NCBI GenBank assembly: GCA_945876565.1
Contig: CAMCOS010000003.1
Location: 62,001 to 126,000 of the forward strand
DNA length: 64,000 nucleotides
Direction: 5' to 3'
From: Lautropia mirabilis
GTDB lineage: Bacteria > Pseudomonadota > Gammaproteobacteria > Burkholderiales > Burkholderiaceae_B
The notes below the pieces were generated by a model. It was not told where the DNA came from and did no database searches. It worked only from the letters and a program-made list of their open reading frames with translations. Numbering within the stretch: position 1 is the stretch's first letter; each line of letters begins with the position of its first letter. This document shows positions 27,288 through 36,506 of this stretch, piece after piece. Position numbers and translations under genes: made by a program.

Positions 27288-27319
27288 AACGCGGGAGAGC
27301 AATGCTCTCCCGCGTTTTT
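27288..27319 (+). terminator. Strong hairpin between the binding protein and permease genes
   Basis: A perfect 13-bp stem (AACGCGGGAGAGC / GCTCTCCCGCGTT, loop AAT) is followed by TTTTT, 14 bp after the stop codon. Such hairpins after binding protein genes usually cause partial termination or protect the upstream mRNA, so that more binding protein is made than permease. Confidence 0.8.
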
Positions 27320-27357
27320 GCAAGCTGTTGGTGTGTCGTTGTCTCGGGGTTGCCTGC

Positions 27358-28311
27358 ATGTTTAATTTTCTTCTCAAGCGCATTCTCTACACAGTGCCGA
27401 TTATGTTGGGTGTGGCGCTCGTGTGTTTTGCATTGGTTCATATTGCGCCAGGTGATCCGCTGGTCTCGATCTTGCCGCCAGATGCGTCAGTGGATTTGCA
27501 AAATCAGCTTATGGAGCTTTATGGGTTCAACCGATCCTTGCCGGAGCAATTTTTTTCGTGGGTCTTTCGTGCACTCCAAGGTGACCTAGGAACGTCGATC
27601 GCCACTGGGCGTTCGGTGAGTGAGGAAGTGTTAAAGGCAGTCGTCAATACACTCAGGCTGGCCATGGTTGCGACCATCATTGGCTTTGTGTTTGGTTGCT
27701 TGTTTGGATTTGTGGCTGGTTACTTTCAAAACTCATGGATCGACAAAGCGGCATCGGCCACGTCGGTTCTTGGCGTGAGTGTGCCGCATTACTGGCTAGG
27801 CATGGTGCTCGTCATTATCTTTAGCTCGACCCTGATGTGGTTGCCGCCAAGTGGTGCCGGGCCAGGTGGATCGAGCTCCTGGGCTTGGGACTGGGTGCAT
27901 ATCAAGTTTCTTATTTTGCCTGCTGTGACCATGAGTGTGATTCCAATGGGGATCATTGCGCGCACGGTGCGCGCGCTGGTGGCTGAAATTTTGGCGCAAG
28001 AATTTATCGTTGGCTTGCGAGCCAAAGGCCTCACCGATGTGGGGATTTTTCTGCACGTCGTTAAGAACGCTGCGCCCACCGCATTGGCTGTGATGGGTCT
28101 GCAGCTTGGTTACCTCCTTGGCGGGTCGATTTTGATTGAAACGGTGTTTTCCTGGCCAGGCACTGGTTTTTTGCTGAACTCGGCGATCTTCCAGCGTGAC
28201 CTGCCTTTATTGCAAGGCACGATTTTGGTGTTGGCAACCTTCTTTGTGATGCTGAATTTATTGGTGGATGTCATGCAGACGCTGCTTGATCCGCGCATTG
28301 CCAGAAGTTAA
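27358..28311 (+). CDS. ABC transporter permease (DppB type)
   Basis: This 317-aa inner-membrane permease has about six transmembrane helices. The typical start MFNFLLKRILYTVPIMLGVALVCFALVHIAPGDPL is seen only from ATG 27358, so I prefer it to an upstream frame start at 27328. The EAA loop that contacts the ATPases is present as GLRAKGLTDVGIFLHVVKNAAP. It pairs with the next gene product to form the channel. Confidence 0.9.
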   Translation: MFNFLLKRILYTVPIMLGVALVCFALVHIAPGDPLVSILPPDASVDLQNQLMELYGFNRSLPEQFFSWVFRALQGDLGTSIATGRSVSEEVLKAVVNTLRLAMVATIIGFVFGCLFGFVAGYFQNSWIDKAASATSVLGVSVPHYWLGMVLVIIFSSTLMWLPPSGAGPGGSSSWAWDWVHIKFLILPAVTMSVIPMGIIARTVRALVAEILAQEFIVGLRAKGLTDVGIFLHVVKNAAPTALAVMGLQLGYLLGGSILIETVFSWPGTGFLLNSAIFQRDLPLLQGTILVLATFFVMLNLLVDVMQTLLDPRIARS

Positions 28312-28339
28312 CGAGACCACATCGGGAAGGTAAGCAATC

Positions 28340-29239
28340 GTGAACATGTTAAATATCACCGTCGATAGCAGCAAAGTGCCTGACATTCCATTCGAGCGCT
28401 CCGCTGGGTATTGGGAGAATGTTGGTCGCAGATTCATGCGTGATCCCGTTGCGCTCGTGGCGGCAGCGGTTATTTTGTTCTTGTTGATCCTGGCGGTATT
28501 CGGTCAATGGATCGCACCGCACGACCCTTATGCGGGTTCCATTATGAAGCGTCTCAGACCGATTGGGTTTGAGGGCCACCCGCTAGGCACCGATGAGCTC
28601 GGGCGTGACATGCTGAGTCGATTGATTGTTGGTGCAAAGCTCTCGCTTTTTATGGGCATCACGCCTGTGATTATTGCGTTTGTGGTGGGATCGGCGATCG
28701 GTATTTTGGCGGGGTTTAGTGGTGGCTGGATCAATAGCATCATCATGCGCACGATTGATGTCTTCTACGCTTTTCCATCGGTGTTGTTGGCCATCGCCTT
28801 ATCGGGCGTGCTCGGTGCGGGCATTACCAATTCACTGATCTCCTTGACGATTGTTTTTATTCCGCCAATTGCGCGCGTGGCTGAAAGCGTGACAACGCAG
28901 ATCCGAAGCCGCGATTTTGTCGAGGCCGCCCGCGCATCGGGTGCGCATGCGTGGACGATCGTTCGAGTCCATGTGCTTGGCAACGTTTTGGGGCCGATCT
29001 TTGTATATTCGACTAGTTTGATTGCTGTTTCGATGATTCTTGCGTCCGGCCTGAGCTTTCTGGGTCTGGGCGTCAAGCCACCGGAGCCAGAATGGGGTTT
29101 GATGCTCAACACATTGCGAACGGCGATTTATGTGCAGCCATGGATTGCGGCATTGCCAGGGGTGATGATTTTCATCACGTCGATTGCTTTCAATATGGTG
29201 TCTGACGGACTTCGAACGGCAATGGAGATTAAAGACTGA
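28340..29239 (+). CDS. ABC transporter permease (DppC type)
   Basis: This 299-aa permease has an N-terminal cytoplasmic stretch, TM1 at about residues 35-60, the HPLGTDELGRDMLSRLIVGAKLSL segment common to DppC/OppC, and the EAA loop EAARASGAHAWTIVRVHVLGN. It starts with GTG at 28340 after a GGGAAGG site. The stop shares one base with the next start (TGATG). Confidence 0.9.
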   Translation: MNMLNITVDSSKVPDIPFERSAGYWENVGRRFMRDPVALVAAAVILFLLILAVFGQWIAPHDPYAGSIMKRLRPIGFEGHPLGTDELGRDMLSRLIVGAKLSLFMGITPVIIAFVVGSAIGILAGFSGGWINSIIMRTIDVFYAFPSVLLAIALSGVLGAGITNSLISLTIVFIPPIARVAESVTTQIRSRDFVEAARASGAHAWTIVRVHVLGNVLGPIFVYSTSLIAVSMILASGLSFLGLGVKPPEPEWGLMLNTLRTAIYVQPWIAALPGVMIFITSIAFNMVSDGLRTAMEIKD

Positions 29240-30288
29240 TGGGCAAAGATTTGAACGATCAGGATCGGGGTGGTTCCGCGCAGCCATTGCTAAGTGTCAA
29301 GGGGCTGGTTAAGCATTTTCCGCTGGGCAAAGATCTCATTGGGCGCAGCACCGGTGTGGTTCGAGCGGTGGATGGCCTGTCTTTTGATGTTTTTAAGGGT
29401 GAGACGCTGAGTGTGGTTGGTGAGTCTGGCTGTGGCAAATCAACGACCGCGCGTCTTTTGATGAATTTATTGGCTCGCGATGCAGGAGACATTGTTTTCG
29501 ATGGCATGACAGTTGGCGGTTCGGACCTTGGTTTGACAGAGTTTCGCCGCCAAGCTCAAATGGTATTTCAAGACAGTTACGCGTCCTTAAATCCACGATT
29601 GACCATCGAAGACTCGATCGCATTTGCCCCACAAGTTCATGGTGTGCCAAAGCGCGAGGCAATTGAGCGGGCTCGATCCTTGCTCGTGAAGGTTGGCTTG
29701 GAGCCAAGACGGTTTGCAGAACGCTATCCGCATGAGCTGTCTGGTGGGCAGCGACAAAGGGTGAACATCGCACGAGCCTTGGCGCTGCAGCCAAGGTTGA
29801 TCGTTCTCGATGAGGCTGTCTCGGCGCTAGATAAGTCGGTTGAGGCGCAGGTGCTCAATCTGTTGCTCGATTTAAAAGATGAGTTTGGCTTGACCTATGT
29901 TTTTATCAGTCACGATTTGAACGTGGTCCGATTTATTTCGGATCGAGTGATGGTGATGTATCTGGGGCAAGTGGTTGAGATTGGCGAGAGTGAAGCCTTG
30001 TTTGAGTCGCCACGTCATCCTTATACGCAGGCATTGCTGTCATCGATCCCCTCGCTTGATCCGGATCGCAGAACGGAGAAGCCGCCTTTGTCGGGCGATC
30101 CACCGAATCCGATTAACCCACCGAGTGGTTGCAGGTTCCACACCCGTTGCGCCAAAGCTCAGCCAGTTTGTGCGCAGGAAGTGCCGGCACTGGCCGGGCA
30201 AGCTGATGGACAGTCGGTTGCTTGTTTGATGTATGTGCCTAGTAGTCAATACGATTCGTCTAAACAGTCTGCGGAGGCGTTGGCATGA
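29239..30288 (+). CDS. ABC transporter ATP-binding protein (OppF/DppF type)
   Basis: This 349-aa ATPase has Walker A GESGCGKST, signature LSGGQRQRVNIARALAL, Walker B LIVLDEAVSALD and the switch His in FISHDLNVV. The C-terminal oligopeptide-transporter domain has SGCRFHTRCAKAQPVC with Cys residues that can hold an iron-sulfur cluster. The second ATPase gene overlaps by 4 bp. Confidence 0.92.
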   Translation: MGKDLNDQDRGGSAQPLLSVKGLVKHFPLGKDLIGRSTGVVRAVDGLSFDVFKGETLSVVGESGCGKSTTARLLMNLLARDAGDIVFDGMTVGGSDLGLTEFRRQAQMVFQDSYASLNPRLTIEDSIAFAPQVHGVPKREAIERARSLLVKVGLEPRRFAERYPHELSGGQRQRVNIARALALQPRLIVLDEAVSALDKSVEAQVLNLLLDLKDEFGLTYVFISHDLNVVRFISDRVMVMYLGQVVEIGESEALFESPRHPYTQALLSSIPSLDPDRRTEKPPLSGDPPNPINPPSGCRFHTRCAKAQPVCAQEVPALAGQADGQSVACLMYVPSSQYDSSKQSAEALA

Positions 30289-31301
30289 ATGGGCTAGCTC
30301 AAGGTGTTGATGCGCTGGTTCGAATCGAGGAACTGTCAGTGACATTTACGGCCGGTAAGAAGCCGGTGCGGGCAGTTGATGGCGTGAATTTGAGTGTCAA
30401 ATCTGGCGAAGTAATTGCCCTGATTGGTGAGTCAGGTTCAGGCAAAAGTGTCACCTTGCGTTCGATCTTGCGGTTGCATCCGCCGCGGCGAACGGTGATG
30501 CAAGGTCAGATCGTGATTGACGGTGAAGATGTCATGCGACTGCCACCAGGTCCGCTCGCTGATTTTCGGGGCAGTAAGGTATCGATGATTTTTCAAGAGC
30601 CGCTGCTTGCGCTTGACCCCGTTTACACGGTCGGTGATCAGATTATTGAGGCCATTCGTCGACACGAAAATGTGGACAAGGCAACCGCGCACGCGCGTGC
30701 CCTTGAGCTATTTGAACTTGTGCGAATTCCTAGCCCAGAACGCCGCTTGAAGGCTTATCCCCACGAGATGTCTGGCGGCATGCGCCAGCGTGCGATGATT
30801 TCCCTGGCGCTCGCTAGTCGCCCCAAGTTGTTATTGGCCGATGAACCAACAACGGCGTTGGATGCAACGGTACAGATTCAGATTTTGTTGCTCTTGCGTG
30901 AGCTTCAGCGTGAGTTGGGTTTGTCGGTTATTTTCGTGACCCACGATATCGGTGCGGCCGTCGAGGTGGCCGACCGAATTGCCGTTATGTATGCCGGCAA
31001 AATTGTTGAAGAGGGTCCGGTTCGCAGCTTGATCCGTGAACCTGCGCATCCTTACACGAAAGCCTTGCTAAGTAGCGTTGCTCATGGTGGCTTTGTCAAA
31101 GGTAGCAGGTTACAGACCATTGCTGGGTCGCCGCCGGATTTGGCGAATTTGCCGCCGGGCTGCTCATTCGCGGATCGCTGTGAACAGGCAACTCAGGCCT
31201 GCAGGCAATCGACACCCGAGGAGGTATGGCTGGCGCCAGACCATCGTGCGCGCTGTGTTTTGCTTGAGCCGGCCTCGAGGCACAATCAAGCCCAGATTTA
31301 A
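30285..31301 (+). CDS. ABC transporter ATP-binding protein (OppD/DppD type)
   Basis: This 338-aa ATPase has Walker [10 protein letters not shown], signature [17 protein letters not shown], Walker [13 protein letters not shown], and switch [14 protein letters not shown]. The C-terminal [16 protein letters not shown] motif is present as well. It overlaps the previous gene by ATGA and is the last gene of the importer operon. It converges with the racemase gene, with only 10 bp between stops. Confidence 0.92.
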   Translation: MNGLAQGVDALVRIEELSVTFTAGKKPVRAVDGVNLSVKSGEVIALIGESGSGKSVTLRSILRLHPPRRTVMQGQIVIDGEDVMRLPPGPLADFRGSKVSMIFQEPLLALDPVYTVGDQIIEAIRRHENVDKATAHARALELFELVRIPSPERRLKAYPHEMSGGMRQRAMISLALASRPKLLLADEPTTALDATVQIQILLLLRELQRELGLSVIFVTHDIGAAVEVADRIAVMYAGKIVEEGPVRSLIREPAHPYTKALLSSVAHGGFVKGSRLQTIAGSPPDLANLPPGCSFADRCEQATQACRQSTPEEVWLAPDHRARCVLLEPASRHNQAQI

Positions 31302-31311
31302 GCCGATGGCA

Positions 31312-32019
31312 CTACTTAACGGTTAGTTTTGCTGGTGGGGGTGGTGCGTAGCCGCCTAGCCTCGATGTACGTAGTCCAATTCGACCCATCGACTCCACGA
31401 GGGCCACAGCACACGCAACGCCATCCAAAACCGGTAGTTGGTACTTGGCTGCAAGACCCTGTGCAAGATCGGTCATGCCAGCGCAGCCAAGCACGATGGC
31501 TTCTGCGTGATCGTGTTCAATGGCTTTTTGTATCTCGGCCTCGATTCGTGCCATGGCTTCGGGCTTGCCGTGTTCAAGTTCGAGCACGGCAACATCAGAG
31601 GCTCTAACACTGACACACTGCCGATCTAGGCCGTATCGCAGCAGGTTGTGCTCAAGTGCGGGGACTGAGCGGGACAGAGTGGTCACCACTGAAAATCGGT
31701 TAGACAACATCGCCGCCATCCGGTAGCCCGCCTCGCCGATGCCCACGACTGGTCGGTCAGTTAGACATCGGGCAGCATCGAGCCCAGTGTCATCAAAGCA
31801 CGCGATAACGACTCCGTCGACCTGTGGATTGTTGCGAATCTCCTGCAACATACCCGCAAGGCTAAGGGCCTCATCGTAGTAGCCTTCGATCGACACCGGC
31901 CCAAAACTGGAGGTGGTGGCCATGATTTCCGTGCCCGGACAACACACCTGTCTCGCGGCCACCGCGACCTTGTCAGTCATGGATTGTGTGGTGTTCGGAT
32001 TTACAATCAATATGCGCAT
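31312..32019 (-). CDS. Asp/Glu/hydantoin racemase family protein
   Basis: This 235-aa protein of the hydantoin/allantoin racemase group begins MRILIVNPNTTQSMTDKV. It has the two catalytic cysteines in IACFDDTGLD (Cys74) and VLGCAGMTDL (Cys179), and VVGIGEAGYRMA between them. These enzymes interconvert the enantiomers of 5-substituted hydantoins or allantoin, feeding a stereospecific hydrolase. No hydantoinase or allantoinase gene is seen in the window. Its placement beside the importer and opposite the carbamoylase-type hydrolase supports a shared ureide pathway. Confidence 0.85.
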   Translation of the reverse strand: MRILIVNPNTTQSMTDKVAVAARQVCCPGTEIMATTSSFGPVSIEGYYDEALSLAGMLQEIRNNPQVDGVVIACFDDTGLDAARCLTDRPVVGIGEAGYRMAAMLSNRFSVVTTLSRSVPALEHNLLRYGLDRQCVSVRASDVAVLELEHGKPEAMARIEAEIQKAIEHDHAEAIVLGCAGMTDLAQGLAAKYQLPVLDGVACAVALVESMGRIGLRTSRLGGYAPPPPAKLTVK

Positions 32020-32200
32020 GGTGACTGAGGCACTTATTCAATGGGGTTGGTTGAGGTAATTTAACCACGATGATGCTGTTCTTGTATCTAGTCAAAGGGC
32101 TGTTTAGCTAAATGCAAACGGACTCGAGTCGTTTGAGTCGGGAAGCTCAATTGCTTGCGCAGGGTAGTGTTTCACGCGCACGCATGTCAAACGGATAGTT

Positions 32201-32217
32201 CGCACGCTTATGGTGCA
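32201..32217. promoter_or_regulatory. Secondary NtrC-type box
   Basis: CGCACGCTTATGGTGCA matches TGCACC-N5-GGTGCA with two changes, both in the left half. It lies 49 bp upstream of the stronger box. Confidence 0.5.
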
Positions 32218-32249
32218 TTGTAGTGGTTATGCACCATTAATCATCTTTA

Positions 32250-32266
32250 TGCACCTTCTTGGTGCT
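32250..32266. promoter_or_regulatory. NtrC-type enhancer box
   Basis: TGCACCTTCTTGGTGCT matches the NtrC consensus TGCACC-N5-GGTGCA in all but the last base. Its centre is about 65 bp upstream of the predicted start site of the urease operon. Confidence 0.75.
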
Positions 32267-32296
32267 TGGTTGGCTGTGCTGGGTGTCGCATGGCAA

Positions 32297-32312
32297 TGGC
32301 ATGGATTTTGCT
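32297..32312 (+). promoter_or_regulatory. Sigma-54 promoter of the urease operon
   Basis: TGGCATGGATTTTGCT fits TGGCAYR-N4-TTGCW with GG and GC 10 bp apart. The predicted start is near 32323, so translation must begin downstream, which supports the short ureD reading. Confidence 0.75.
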
Positions 32313-32341
32313 CGGTTCAAGCGATTAATAGAGCAGGGAGT

Positions 32342-33241
32342 ATGTCAGTGCTGGTATCAGAGACTGAGCGAGATGATGGGTCGACTGTGGTGCCTGAGGT
32401 GCCTGAGGTGCCTGAGGTGCCTGAGGTGACTTTGGGCTGGCAGGCAAGGCTGAATCTGGACTTCTCACGGCGGTTTGACTTCACTGATCTGCGTTTCAAG
32501 CATGAGGGGCCTTTACGCGTACAAAAACCCCTTTATCCAGAGGGCGGTGATTGCTGCCACGCTGTGGTTGTCCACCCGCCTGGCGGGATTGCTGGTGGTG
32601 ATCGCCTGGCGATGGATATTGCTGTTTCATCAGACGCACATGCCCTTGTGACCACGCCGTCTGCGAGCAAATGGTATGGCTCGTTTGATCGAACGCAGGC
32701 CATGCAGGTGATTGACATTGATATACAGGGCAGGCTGGAGTGGCTGCCTAGCGAGACGATTGTGTTTGACCGAGCTTGGGTTAAGTCAACGATATCGATC
32801 CAGGCCCGAGCCTGCGCCAGCATGTTTGGGTGGGATTTGCTGATATTTGGTCGACACGGCAGCGGCGAGGTATTCGAGTCGGGCTGTTTCGATCAGACAC
32901 TGAAGGTGATGATGGATGCGGACACGGTTTGGATCGATCGGTTGCGCCTTCATGGCGCGGATCCGCTGTTTCGCTCCCCGATCGGCTTAGGGGGGCATCA
33001 CGCTTTAGCCACCTGCTGGGCGATTGCACCTGGCGATTTGCCGTGGCTTGATGAGGTGGTTGATTCGGTTCGTACGAACTCGCCTGCAATCGCATGGACT
33101 CGGCTACACCCCCGATTACTGGTGGGGCGACAAGTCGGCTGTCCAATTCAAATGCAACAGCGCCTGCAAGGCGCTTGGCGTTGGATTAAGCAAACCTATT
33201 GGGGCCTGCCGGCGCAAGACCTGCGTTTGTGGTCGACTTGA
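32342..33241 (+). CDS. ureD: Urease accessory protein UreD (UreH)
   Basis: UreD binds the urease apoprotein and, with UreF and UreG, guides nickel into the active site. About 299 aa. Family marks include LRVQKPLYPEGGDCCHAVVVHPPGGIAGGDRL and PSASKWYGSFDRTQAMQ. The frame is open back to 32210, but that region holds the sigma-54 promoter, so the start is ATG 32342 or GTG 32348. The latter has the better 7-nt spacing from AGGGAG. Residues about 16-28 are an in-frame VPE repeat not found in the family. Confidence 0.92.
   Translation: MSVLVSETERDDGSTVVPEVPEVPEVPEVTLGWQARLNLDFSRRFDFTDLRFKHEGPLRVQKPLYPEGGDCCHAVVVHPPGGIAGGDRLAMDIAVSSDAHALVTTPSASKWYGSFDRTQAMQVIDIDIQGRLEWLPSETIVFDRAWVKSTISIQARACASMFGWDLLIFGRHGSGEVFESGCFDQTLKVMMDADTVWIDRLRLHGADPLFRSPIGLGGHHALATCWAIAPGDLPWLDEVVDSVRTNSPAIAWTRLHPRLLVGRQVGCPIQMQQRLQGAWRWIKQTYWGLPAQDLRLWST
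32390..32428 (+). repeat. 9-bp tandem repeat in ureD encoding (VPE)n
   Basis: GTGCCTGAG occurs four times head to tail, followed by GTG. Copy-number change would stay in frame and only alter the length of the UreD N-terminus. Confidence 0.95.
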
Positions 33242-33295
33242 TTTGGTTGATGTGATGATTGATGCTGTCATGGCTTGTAACAAGAGGAATTCAGG

Positions 33296-33598
33296 ATGGA
33301 TTTGACGCCCCGTGAAAAAGATAAGCTGTTGATCTTTACAGCAGCGCTGTTGGCCGAACGCAGGCTTGCCAGAGGTCTGAAACTGAATGTGCCCGAGGCG
33401 ATTGCTTTGATCACGGCGACCATCATGGAGGGTGCTCGAGACGGCAAAACCGTTGCGGAACTCATGAGTGCTGGTCGCGATGTTTTGACAAGAGATGAGG
33501 TTATGGAGGGTGTGCCACAGATGATCCCGGACATTCAGGTTGAGGCAACATTCCCCGATGGCACCAAACTAGTCACGGTTCACAAACCGATCGCTTAA
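33296..33598 (+). CDS. ureA: Urease gamma subunit
   Basis: This 100-aa smallest structural subunit starts [31 protein letters not shown] and contains [25 protein letters not shown], as in all UreA proteins. Length is exactly typical. It is followed after 14 bp by an unusual small gene and not directly by ureB. Confidence 0.97.
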   Translation: MDLTPREKDKLLIFTAALLAERRLARGLKLNVPEAIALITATIMEGARDGKTVAELMSAGRDVLTRDEVMEGVPQMIPDIQVEATFPDGTKLVTVHKPIA

Positions 33599-33612
33599 TG
33601 CAGGAGAAAACC

Positions 33613-33936
33613 ATGAATACGAAGTGGAGTAGTACTAAATGTATCAGTACTAAATGTATCAGTACTAAATGGATCAGTGCTAAATGGATCAGTGCTAACA
33701 GGATGGGCGCAGTATTGGCGTCTGTTGTGTTGAGTACTCCCGCTGTTGTGTTGGCGCACGACGGGCATGGCAACACGCCGCTACACGCGATCATGCATAT
33801 GCTGGAGGCTAATGGTATCTGGATTGGCTTAATGCTGCTTGCGGGCATCGGCACCCTGGTGTATCAGGCGCTGCGGCGCAGCTCAGGCAAGATTAGAACA
33901 GTGGGCAAGCCGGGGCGATATCATGATCCCCGGTGA
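33613..33936 (+). CDS. Small single-pass His-rich membrane protein inside the urease operon
   Basis: With ATG 33613, which has GGAG 6 nt upstream, this is a 107-aa protein. Residues 4-30 are encoded by a 15-bp repeat. A signal-peptide-like hydrophobic stretch ([18 protein letters not shown]) follows, then [16 protein letters not shown] with five histidines. One further transmembrane helix ([21 protein letters not shown]) comes before a basic tail. The His cluster after the signal recalls the start of HupE/UreJ nickel permeases, but the rest of that family is absent. Its last 14 bases overlap ureB. A role in nickel handling at the membrane is a guess from position and histidines. Confidence 0.7.
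   Translation: MNTKWSSTKCISTKCISTKWISAKWISANRMGAVLASVVLSTPAVVLAHDGHGNTPLHAIMHMLEANGIWIGLMLLAGIGTLVYQALRRSSGKIRTVGKPGRYHDPR
33631..33705 (+). repeat. 15-bp tandem repeat at the start of the small urease-operon gene
   Basis: Units AGTACTAAATGTATC (twice), then AGTACTAAATGGATC, AGTGCTAAATGGATC, and a decayed fifth copy. They encode [20 protein letters not shown] and SANRM in the n-region of the signal sequence. Divergence rises toward the 3' end. Confidence 0.93.
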
Positions 33937-34249
33937 AGTGATTGTTCAGCCAGGCGACATTGAGCTCAATGCGGGACGCGAAACAATTGTTCTTCGCGTG
34001 GTCAACACAGGTGACCGACCCGTCCAAGTGGGGTCGCATTATCATTTCGCTGAAATTAACGAAGCCCTGATGTTTGATCGCCACATGGCGACGGGCTTTC
34101 GCTTGAACATCGCCGCTGGTACCGCGGTTCGATTCGAACCCGGTCAGGCGCGGGATGTCGAGTTGGTTGCCTACGATGGTTCGCGCATTGTTTATGGTTT
34201 CCAAGGCAAGGTCATGGGCGCGCTTGGCGCCACGGGAGCGAACACATGA
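33923..34249 (+). CDS. ureB: Urease beta subunit
   Basis: This 108-aa structural subunit has [20 protein letters not shown] at its start and [18 protein letters not shown], where the histidine-rich loop contacts UreC. I chose ATG 33923. A longer frame from 33839 would add 28 residues with no family match, inside the upstream gene. It overlaps ureC by 4 bp. Confidence 0.96.
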   Translation: MIPGEVIVQPGDIELNAGRETIVLRVVNTGDRPVQVGSHYHFAEINEALMFDRHMATGFRLNIAAGTAVRFEPGQARDVELVAYDGSRIVYGFQGKVMGALGATGANT

Positions 34250-35958
34250 GAATCTCCAGGCAGGCATATGCTGAGATGTATGGCCCAACGGTGGGTGATC
34301 GTATTCGACTGGCTGACACAGCGTTGCTGGCTCAAATCGAGCAGGATTTCACCATCTATGGTGAAGAGGTGAAATTCGGTGGTGGTAAGGTGATTCGAGA
34401 CGGCATGGGACAGTCCCAGCGGGTCAGTAAGGACTGTGCAGACACAGTGCTGACCAATGCTGTACTGATCGATTGGTGGGGCATTGTCAAGGCCGATATC
34501 GGCATCAAGGACGGACGAATCAGCGGCATTGGCAAGGCTGGCAATCCAGATGTCCAACCGGGTGTGAGCATTGTCATTGGTCCTGCCACCGAGATCATTG
34601 CCGCCGAAGGCATGATTGTGACGGCTGGTGGCATTGATAGTCACATCCACTTTATCTGCCCACAACAAATTGAAGAGGCGCTGACATCCGGCGTCACCAC
34701 CATGATCGGCGGAGGCACCGGACCAGCCACCGGGACGTTTGCCACGACAGTGACGCCTGGGCCGTGGTACATGGCGCGCATGCTGGAAGCGGCTGAAGCC
34801 TACCCCATGAATTTGGGGTTTCTGGGTAAAGGCAATGCTTCACTGCCGGGTGCCTTGTTTGAGCAAATTGATGCGGGCGCGATTGGGCTGAAACTGCATG
34901 AGGACTGGGGCAGTACACCCGCAGCAATCGATAACTGCCTAAACGTGGCAGAGCAAACCGACACACAAGTGGCGATTCACACCGATACCTTGAACGAATC
35001 GGGGTTTGTTGAGTCCACCATGACGGCCATCAATGGACGTGTTATCCACACGTACCATACCGAGGGTGCGGGCGGCGGACATGCGCCAGATATCATCCGT
35101 GCCTGCCAGTTTCAGAACGTGTTGCCCTCATCGACTAACCCCACGCGACCCTATACGGTCAACACCATTGACGAGCATCTGGACATGTTAATGGTTTGTC
35201 ACCATCTTGATGCCAGCATTGCCGAGGACATCGCTTTTGCTGAAAGTCGTATCAGGCGTGAAACGATTGCAGCCGAAGATTTGTTGCATGACATGGGCGC
35301 TTTTTCAATGATTGCCTCCGACAGCCAGGCAATGGGCCGTGTGGGTGAGACGATCCTTCGTACCTGGCAAACTGCCCACAAAATGAAGGCTCAATTTGGC
35401 TCCTTATCCTCGGGTGGTTTGTTTGATCCTGACCGCAACGACAATAACCGGATCAAGCGCTACATTGCGAAGTACACCATCAATCCAGCTATCACGCACG
35501 GCGTGGCTCATGACATCGGTTCGGTAGAGGTTGGCAAGCTCGCTGACCTCGTACTTTGGCGGCCTGCGTTTTTTGGGGTTAAGCCAACCACAGTCATCAA
35601 GGGTGGCATGATTGCAACCGCACTCATGGGTGATCCAAACGCTTCGATTCCCACACCACAGCCTGTGCATTACCGCCCCCAGTTTGGAGCGTCTGCAAGG
35701 GCAGTGGCACAGACCAGTTTGACGTTTTTATCACAGGCTGCCGTGGCGTGCGGTGTGCCCGACAAGCTCGGCTTGCAACGGTTGATCAGTGTGGTCGGTA
35801 ACATTCGTCAGGTAACAAAGTCAGACATGAAGCTCAATGACGCCACGCCGCAGATCAAGGTTCACCCCGAGAACTACAAGGTCTATGCCGATGGTGTTTT
35901 GCTGGATTGTGAGCCAGCCAGCGTATTGCCCATGGCGCAACGATATTTTTTATTCTGA
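34246..35958 (+). CDS. ureC: Urease alpha subunit (catalytic)
   Basis: This 570-aa catalytic subunit hydrolyses urea to ammonia and carbamate with two nickel ions. All ligands are present: His133 and His135 (DSHIHF), carbamylated Lys216 (GLKLHEDWG), His245, His271 and Asp359 (SDSQAMGR). The flap residues Cys318 and His319 (MVCHHL) are also present. Length and ends are standard. Start overlaps ureB as ATGA. Confidence 0.98.
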   Translation: MRISRQAYAEMYGPTVGDRIRLADTALLAQIEQDFTIYGEEVKFGGGKVIRDGMGQSQRVSKDCADTVLTNAVLIDWWGIVKADIGIKDGRISGIGKAGNPDVQPGVSIVIGPATEIIAAEGMIVTAGGIDSHIHFICPQQIEEALTSGVTTMIGGGTGPATGTFATTVTPGPWYMARMLEAAEAYPMNLGFLGKGNASLPGALFEQIDAGAIGLKLHEDWGSTPAAIDNCLNVAEQTDTQVAIHTDTLNESGFVESTMTAINGRVIHTYHTEGAGGGHAPDIIRACQFQNVLPSSTNPTRPYTVNTIDEHLDMLMVCHHLDASIAEDIAFAESRIRRETIAAEDLLHDMGAFSMIASDSQAMGRVGETILRTWQTAHKMKAQFGSLSSGGLFDPDRNDNNRIKRYIAKYTINPAITHGVAHDIGSVEVGKLADLVLWRPAFFGVKPTTVIKGGMIATALMGDPNASIPTPQPVHYRPQFGASARAVAQTSLTFLSQAAVACGVPDKLGLQRLISVVGNIRQVTKSDMKLNDATPQIKVHPENYKVYADGVLLDCEPASVLPMAQRYFLF

Positions 35959-35960
35959 TC

Positions 35961-36506
35961 ATGCCGACGCTCTATAACCAGTTAGTGCGTGCCGATGCAG
36001 CTGCGAGCCACCCTAAAGCGCAGGCTGTGCGGTTAAGCTGTAACGAGCGTCAGCGTAATCGTCTAGCGATTATGTTGCAAGACGGCCAGGCAGCGGCGAT
36101 TGTTTTGCCACGTGGCCAATTCATGCAGCCAGGCGATGTTCTATTGGCCGGTGATGATAAGGCGTTACGGATTGAGGCTGCAGTCGAGCCTTTGATGAAA
36201 GCAAGCTCGCAAACCAGTCTGGGCTTGATGCGTCTGATTTACCATTTGGCTAACCGGCATGTGCGGGCCATGATTTCGATTGACGCAGTTTTTATTGAGC
36301 CAGACCCCGTGCTGGCCCAAATGATCCAAGCTCTAGGGGGCCAGGTCGAAGCAGTCGAGGCGGTGTTTGAGCCTGAGGCCGGCGCCTATGCGGGTGGGCA
36401 TCACCATCATGGTGAGTATGATCCTGCCGATCAAGCGATGGGCAATGTCGGCGAAATGCTGTCGATTGCCGCTCATCAGTCAAGAGGCAATGATGCAGGC
36501 GCATGA
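35961..36506 (+). CDS. ureE: Urease accessory protein UreE (nickel chaperone)
   Basis: This 181-aa nickel-binding chaperone has an N-terminal peptide-binding domain with RQRNRLAIMLQDGQAAAIVLPRGQFMQPGDVLL. The C-terminal metal-binding domain has LIYHLANRHVRAMI and a His-rich tail, GGHHHHGEYDPADQAMG. The central NRH motif supplies the interface metal site. It starts 2 bp after ureC and overlaps ureF. Confidence 0.95.
   Translation: MPTLYNQLVRADAAASHPKAQAVRLSCNERQRNRLAIMLQDGQAAAIVLPRGQFMQPGDVLLAGDDKALRIEAAVEPLMKASSQTSLGLMRLIYHLANRHVRAMISIDAVFIEPDPVLAQMIQALGGQVEAVEAVFEPEAGAYAGGHHHHGEYDPADQAMGNVGEMLSIAAHQSRGNDAGA

Larger units (their letters stand above)
32020..32341. promoter_or_regulatory. Control region of racemase and urease operon
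   Basis: This is 322 bp between divergent genes. It holds two NtrC-type boxes and a sigma-54 promoter for the urease direction, listed separately. No sigma-54 site is seen for the racemase direction. Confidence 0.65.
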
